Shown here: in pieces, positions 60,196-64,000 of the stretch | How the letters are laid out: each line of letters opens with the position of its first letter | Position numbering within the stretch: the stretch's first letter is position 1 | Source: an uncultured Rhodospirillaceae bacterium | GTDB taxonomy: Bacteria > Pseudomonadota > Alphaproteobacteria > Dongiales > Dongiaceae | NCBI GenBank assembly: GCA_902826565.1 | Contig: CADEFF010000011.1 | Span: 27,335-91,334, forward strand | Length of the DNA stretch: 64,000 bases | Reading direction: 5' to 3' | Program-made: the position numbers and the translations under genes | Notes under the pieces: generated by a model | Databases searched by the model: none | Told to the model about the DNA's origin: nothing | The model's input: the letters and a program-made list of their open reading frames with translations, nothing else

Positions 60196-60912
60196 ATGCG
60201 TCTCCGGGATTTCGACGCCCTCAGCTTCGACTGCTACGGCACGCTGATCGACTGGGAGAGCGGCATCCTCGCTGCGCTGGCGCCCTGGCGAAAGCGGAGC
60301 GGCAGCAAGGCCGACGACGAGGCCATGCTCGCGCACTTCGCCGAGGTCGAATCGAAGATCGAGGCCGAGCATCCGACCCTGCTCTATTCCGACCTCCTCG
60401 CGGCGACCTTGCGGGAGATGGGCGATCGGACCGGCGTGGCGGCCACCGACGCCGAGGCGCGTGGCTTCGGCGGCTCGGTCGAGCATTGGCCCGCCTTCCC
60501 CGACAGCCGCGAGGCGCTCGTCTATCTGAAGCGGCATTACAAGCTCGCGATCTTCTCCAATGTCGATCGCGCCTCCTTCGCCCATAGCCGCCGGAAGCTC
60601 GGGGTGGATTTCGACCTGGTGGTGACGGCGGAGGATGTCGGCGCCTACAAGCCCGCGCTCAATCATTTCGAGACCGGGCTCGCGAAGCTCGAGGCGATGG
60701 GCATCCCCAGGGCGAAGGTGCTGCACACGGCGCAGAGCCTGTTCCACGACCATGTGCCGGCGAAGCGCATGGGGCTGACGAGCTTCTGGATCGACCGGCG
60801 TGCCGGCAAGGCGGGCGGCGGCGCGACCAAGGCGCCAGCGGTGCCGGTCACGCCCGACGGACGCGCCACGACCCTCGCCGCCATGGTCGAGATGCATAAG
60901 GCCGAAGCGTGA
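60196..60912 (+). CDS. Haloacid dehalogenase, type II
   Basis: The product has 238 residues from the ATG at 60196 with AAAGGAA upstream; the frame opens at 60151. HAD motif I is FDCYGTLIDW with nucleophile Asp12, motif II is LAIFSNVD, motif III contains Lys in DVGAYKPALNHF, and VLHTAQSLFHDHVPAKRMGL carries motif IV. L-2-haloacid dehalogenases hydrolyse 2-haloalkanoates, and relatives act on phosphoesters. No halocarbon cluster is near. It is convergent with the class III aminotransferase. Confidence 0.88.
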   Translation: MRLRDFDALSFDCYGTLIDWESGILAALAPWRKRSGSKADDEAMLAHFAEVESKIEAEHPTLLYSDLLAATLREMGDRTGVAATDAEARGFGGSVEHWPAFPDSREALVYLKRHYKLAIFSNVDRASFAHSRRKLGVDFDLVVTAEDVGAYKPALNHFETGLAKLEAMGIPRAKVLHTAQSLFHDHVPAKRMGLTSFWIDRRAGKAGGGATKAPAVPVTPDGRATTLAAMVEMHKAEA

Positions 60913-60941
60913 CGGCCGCGACCTCAAAGGTCATGCGGGTT

Positions 60942-61021
60942 TCATGCTTCGACAGGCTCAGCCTGAGGTCTTGCTCCTGATCGACAAATTTTCCTCATCC
61001 TGAGCTTGTCGAAGGATGAGG
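60942..61021 (+). repeat. Dispersed hairpin pair (CCTCATCCTGAG family)
   Basis: TCATGCTTCGACAGGCTCAG (from 60942) and CCTCATCCTGAGCTTGTCGA (from 60993, ending GAAGGATGAGG at 61021) match the family seen at 16073-16148. They lie between two convergent genes and may serve as a bidirectional terminator. Confidence 0.75.
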
Positions 61022-61037
61022 TCATCCCGCGATGGCG

Positions 61038-62420
61038 CTACTGCTTGAGTTCCGCCGCAGTGTCGTCGAGCGCCTTGGCGGCCGCGCCTACGAGCTCGTC
61101 GATCTGCGCCCGGGTGATGGTGAGCGGCGGCGACAGCACCATCGTCTCGAACGAGGCACGCATCACGAGCCCATGGGCGAAGCAGCGCTCGCGGCAGATC
61201 GAGCCGGCACGGCCCGCCGGCTCGAAGCGCTTGCCGGTCGCCTTGTCCGCGACCAGCTCGATGCCGCCGAGCAGGCCGCAGGTCCGCACCTCGCCAACGA
61301 TCGGATTCTTCGCGAGCGTCTGGAGCTTCTCGGCGAAGTAGGGGCCGGTGTCGGTCTTCACCTTCTGCGGCAGCTTCTCCTCCTGCAGGATCTCGATGTT
61401 CTTGAGCGCCACGGCGGCTGCCACCGGGTGGCCGGAATAGGTGAAGCCGTGCAGCCAGTAGCCCTCGTCGATGAGCGGCTTCGCGATGCGCTCATGCACG
61501 GCCACCGCCGAGATCGGCATATAGCCGGAGGAAAGCCCCTTCGCCATGGTGGCGATGTCGGGGGTGAAGCCGAGCGTCTCGAAGCCGAACCAGTTGCCGG
61601 TCCGGCCGAAGCCGCAGATCACCTCGTCCGAGACGAGCAGCACCTCATGCTTGCGGCAAATCCGTTCCACCTCCGGCCAGTAGCTCCTGGGCGGCACGAT
61701 CACCCCGCCCGCGCCCTGCACCGGCTCGCCGATGACGGCGGCCACGTTCTCCGCCCCGAGCTCGAGGATCTTCGCCTCGATCCAGCGCGCCGCTTCGAGG
61801 CCGAAGGCCTCCGGGTCCTTGCCGCGGCCGTTCTCGAAGCCGTAGGGCGCCGCCACGTGATGGAAGCCCGGCAGCGGCAGGTCGGCCTGGCTGTGCATGA
61901 TGCCCCAGTTGCCGAGGCTGCCGGAGGCCATGGTCGAGCCGTGATAGCCGAAGCGCCGCGCGATGAAGGCCTTCTTCTTCGGCTTGCCGACGAGATTGAA
62001 GTAGTGCCGCACCAGCCGCACGACCGTGTCGTTCGCCTCGGAGCCGGAATTGGCGAAGAGCATGTGGTCGAGCCCGCTGCCCTTCGGCATGAGCTCCACG
62101 AGCTTGGCCGCGAGCTCGACGGTGGGCGGGGTGGTGCCGCCGAAGAAGCTCGAATAATAGGGCAGCTCGCGCATCTGGCGCGCCGCGACCTCCACCAGCG
62201 CCTCGCGGCCATAGCCGACATTGACGCACCAGAGCCCGGCCATGCCGTCGAGATAGCGCCGATTGTCGAGATCGTAGATATAGACGCCCTCGGCCCGGGA
62301 GAAGATGCGGCCGCCGCCATTGTCCGCCAGCTCGCGATTGTTCGAGAAGGGATGGATGTGGTGCTCGACGTCGAGCTTGCGCAGGCGCGGCGCATCGTAG
62401 TTCGGACGCATGGCGGTCAT
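61038..62420 (-). CDS. Class III aminotransferase (omega-amino acid/diamine:pyruvate type)
   Basis: The product has 460 residues. The PLP lysine is Lys294 (TMAKGLSSGYMP), with the phosphate-contact stretch FANSGSEANDT and the QGAGGVIVPP loop. The long start (HHIHPFSNNRELADNGGGRIF) and the FGGTTPPTVELA motif fit the SpuC/beta-alanine:pyruvate group that transfers an amino group from putrescine, beta-alanine or an amine to pyruvate. The specific donor is not fixed by sequence. A putrescine aminotransferase role would fit the polyamine context (Hss) but is inference. Confidence 0.87.
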   Translation of the reverse strand: MTAMRPNYDAPRLRKLDVEHHIHPFSNNRELADNGGGRIFSRAEGVYIYDLDNRRYLDGMAGLWCVNVGYGREALVEVAARQMRELPYYSSFFGGTTPPTVELAAKLVELMPKGSGLDHMLFANSGSEANDTVVRLVRHYFNLVGKPKKKAFIARRFGYHGSTMASGSLGNWGIMHSQADLPLPGFHHVAAPYGFENGRGKDPEAFGLEAARWIEAKILELGAENVAAVIGEPVQGAGGVIVPPRSYWPEVERICRKHEVLLVSDEVICGFGRTGNWFGFETLGFTPDIATMAKGLSSGYMPISAVAVHERIAKPLIDEGYWLHGFTYSGHPVAAAVALKNIEILQEEKLPQKVKTDTGPYFAEKLQTLAKNPIVGEVRTCGLLGGIELVADKATGKRFEPAGRAGSICRERCFAHGLVMRASFETMVLSPPLTITRAQIDELVGAAAKALDDTAAELKQ

Positions 62421-62548
62421 GGCTTTATTCCTCCCAAGGCGCGGAATTTCGCCCGCGTCCGTTGCAGCCGCCGATTATGCGAGAGAGCCGCCGGCCTCGG
62501 AAACGCTGAAAATGCCGAGCCATTGCATCGGAAAAGCCGAGGCAGAGG

Positions 62549-63013
62549 CTAGCGGGCGCGGCGCCGCGGCTTCGCGCGCGGTTTCGTTGTCTTCGCGACC
62601 GCTGCCAGTCCCTTCGCCGCCTGGACCAGCCGCGCGTCGATCTCCACCCGATACCCGGCCACGAGACGGTTGGTTTCGTTCGGCATGCCGACGACCGCCA
62701 TCAGCTCATGCACCATCGCGTCGGTCATGCCCGCCTTGCGCGCGCCGGCGATGTGGCTCGTGATGCAGTAGTCGCAATCGTTGGTGACGCTTACCGCGAC
62801 ATAGAGCAGCTCCTTCACCAGCGGATCGAGCGCGCCCGGCGCCATCACCTGCTTCACGCTGTCCCAGGTGCGCCGCAGCGTCGCCGGATCGTTGGCGAGC
62901 GCCTTCCAGAAATTATTGATCCAGTCGGTCTTCCGGACCGCCATGATGTCGTCATAGACGGCCCGCACGGCCGGCGAGGCCTCGGCGTAATCGATCAGCT
63001 TGACCAGCGTCAT
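62549..63013 (-). CDS. AhpD-like / carboxymuconolactone decarboxylase family protein
   Basis: The product has 154 residues from the ATG at 63013, with GGAGG upstream; the frame opens at 63136, but that stretch is a repeat. The AhpD-type redox motif is NDCDYCITSHIAGA with Cys80-x-x-Cys83 and His87. AhpD-like proteins reduce peroxiredoxin-linked disulfides or act as peroxidases; the CMD name refers to the fold only. The C-terminal tail KTTKPRAKPRRRAR is basic and possibly disordered. It lies on the same strand as phaB, separated by 260 bases. Confidence 0.87.
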   Translation of the reverse strand: MTLVKLIDYAEASPAVRAVYDDIMAVRKTDWINNFWKALANDPATLRRTWDSVKQVMAPGALDPLVKELLYVAVSVTNDCDYCITSHIAGARKAGMTDAMVHELMAVVGMPNETNRLVAGYRVEIDARLVQAAKGLAAVAKTTKPRAKPRRRAR

Positions 63014-63101
63014 GGCAGCCTCCGTGCCTTCGTAGCCGCATGCCGAGCCCGATGCTGGCATGACGCATCGCCCGGGGAAAGCGCAGGGCGGCCAACGAAT
63101 T

Positions 63102-63262
63102 CCTCTCCCCCTTGCGGGAGAGGGAGGCGAGCGCAAGCGCGCGGGTGAGGGGCCGACGCCAGTTCATCGCGAACAAGGAGCGGCGATCAAGGTATCGAGT
63201 GTGAGTTGGCCTCGCGCCCCTGGCACCACCCCGCCCTATCCCTCCCCCCTCGGGGGGAGGGG
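63102..63262. repeat. Two GC-rich hairpins in the gap between phaB and the AhpD-like gene
   Basis: CCTCTCCC (63102-63109) faces GGGAGAGG (63116-63123), and CCCTCCCCCC (63240-63249) faces GGGGGGAGGGG (63252-63262). They resemble the dispersed CTCCCCC...GGGAG elements of high-GC alphaproteobacteria. No T-run follows on the phaB side. No gene is recognised in this gap. Confidence 0.65.
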
Positions 63263-63273
63263 AAAAGCGCCGC

Positions 63274-63996
63274 TCAATACATATGCTGGCCGCCATTGAG
63301 CGAGAGGGTCGAGCCGGTGATGAAGCCCGCATCCTCGCCGCAGAGGAACACCACGCCGCGCGCGATCTCCTCCGCCTCGCCGAGGCGGCCGACCGGGATC
63401 TTGGCGACGATCTTCTCCAGCACCGGTGCGGGTACGGCGCGCACCATGTCGGTGTTGATGTAGCCGGGCGCGATGCAGTTGACCGTGATGCCCTTGCCGG
63501 CGCCTTCCTGCGCCAGCGCCTTGGTGAAGCCGTGGATGCCGGACTTGGCGGCGGCGTAGTTGACCTGACCGTATTGCCCGCCCTGCCCGTTGATCGAGCC
63601 GATATTGACGATACGGCCGAAATTGCGCTCGCGCATCCCGTCGATCACGAGCCGGCACATGTTGAAGCAGCTCGTGAGGTTGGTGCGGATCACCTCGTCC
63701 CATTGCTGCGGCGTCATCTTGTGGAGCGTCGCGTCGCGGGTGATGCCGGCGTTGTTGACCAGGATCTCGATCGGGCCGGACTCCGCCGCGATCTTCTTCA
63801 GCGCCGCTTCGCATTCCGCGAAATTTCCGACATCGAACTTGACGGTGCCGATGCCGGTTTCGGCGGCGAATTCCCGGGCGGCCGCGTCATTGCCGGAATA
63901 GGTGGCGACGACGCTATGGCCGGCCTTCTTCAGCGCGACCGAGATGGCGCGGCCGATGCCGCGCGAGCCCCCGGTGACGATCGCCAGACGTGCCAT
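63274..63996 (-). CDS. phaB: Acetoacetyl-CoA reductase (NADPH)
   Basis: The product has 240 residues, a short-chain dehydrogenase. The nucleotide site is TGGSRGIG (8-15), and the catalytic residues are Ser134, Tyr147 and Lys151 (NIGSINGQGGQYGQVNYAAAKS). The conserved GITRD and PGYINTDMV are typical of PhaB. It reduces acetoacetyl-CoA to (R)-3-hydroxybutyryl-CoA for PHB storage and also feeds the ethylmalonyl-CoA pathway through crotonyl-CoA. The window ends just before its upstream neighbour, often phaA. Confidence 0.93.
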   Translation of the reverse strand: MARLAIVTGGSRGIGRAISVALKKAGHSVVATYSGNDAAAREFAAETGIGTVKFDVGNFAECEAALKKIAAESGPIEILVNNAGITRDATLHKMTPQQWDEVIRTNLTSCFNMCRLVIDGMRERNFGRIVNIGSINGQGGQYGQVNYAAAKSGIHGFTKALAQEGAGKGITVNCIAPGYINTDMVRAVPAPVLEKIVAKIPVGRLGEAEEIARGVVFLCGEDAGFITGSTLSLNGGQHMY

Positions 63997-64000
63997 GATC

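Overview
The window is very GC-rich chromosomal DNA (roughly two thirds G+C by eye) with dense, mostly housekeeping and central-metabolism genes. It reads as an alphaproteobacterium, most likely of the Rhodospirillales or a neighbouring order. The signs are a SAM-II riboswitch in front of metZ, a CpdR-type response regulator with a CtrA-like site upstream, Coq7, homospermidine synthase, DUF898, DUF985 and DUF2125 proteins, a TIGR02302 protein, and the gene order tlpA/argH-lptM-lysA. No phage, plasmid, CRISPR or insertion-sequence gene was seen. One tRNA gene (Leu, CAA) is present.

Layout. 1-4.9 kb: the 3'-truncated end of an ABC permease gene, an ADP-forming acyl-CoA synthetase plus enoyl-CoA hydratase pair closed by a strong terminator, a RibD/DHFR-like reductase and tRNA-Leu. 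5-7.7 kb: a FecR-domain protein and a CHASE2-class III cyclase, separated by an 18-bp tandem repeat that is open in the -1 frame of fecR. 8-16 kb: DedA-like protein, dsbB-coq7, HNH nuclease, esterase, AlkA-type glycosylase, gluQRS, TerC protein, NUDIX hydrolase, retropepsin-like protease and a CHAP lipoprotein. 16-32 kb: the ethylmalonyl-CoA pathway genes ecm, ccr and mcd with a corrinoid adenosyltransferase, etfBA and a 3-hydroxybutyryl-CoA dehydrogenase, interspersed with metZ under SAM-II control and several membrane proteins, one of them unusually AT-rich. 32-42 kb: tlpA / argH-lptM-lysA, a TIGR02302 protein, cpdR, a zinc-ribbon DUF3426 protein, ftsEX, ydcF and plsC. 42-50 kb: B12-dependent ribonucleotide reductase, a class IV aminotransferase, ChaC, EamA, DUF2125 and homospermidine synthase. 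50-56 kb: an aromatic amino-acid operon (chorismate mutase with a degenerate dehydratase-like domain, hisC, tyrA), divergent from metX-metW, then a methyltransferase. 56-64 kb: gloB, a GST, a cupin, an EamA/AraC pair, a haloacid dehalogenase, a class III aminotransferase, an AhpD-like protein and phaB.

How the parts fit. PhaB, Ccr, Ecm and Mcd carry out steps of the ethylmalonyl-CoA pathway for acetyl-CoA assimilation. Mcd should pass its electrons to EtfAB, and the PduO-type adenosyltransferase supplies adenosylcobalamin to Ecm and also to NrdJ. MetX-MetW with SAM-II-controlled MetZ form a direct-sulfhydrylation methionine route.

The least expected signals are four. First, a T_TTC_CCG heptamer directly before the fecR stop, followed by a seven-fold hexapeptide repeat that ends in an ATGA overlap with the cyclase gene. 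Second, an AT-rich, palindrome-bearing control region in front of ccr. Third, CtrA- and DnaA-like sites in front of cpdR and nrdJ. Fourth, a chorismate mutase fused to a dehydratase-like domain that lacks the expected motifs. Repeats of three dispersed families fill several gaps. All functional names rest on reading motifs and family resemblance; no database search was run.
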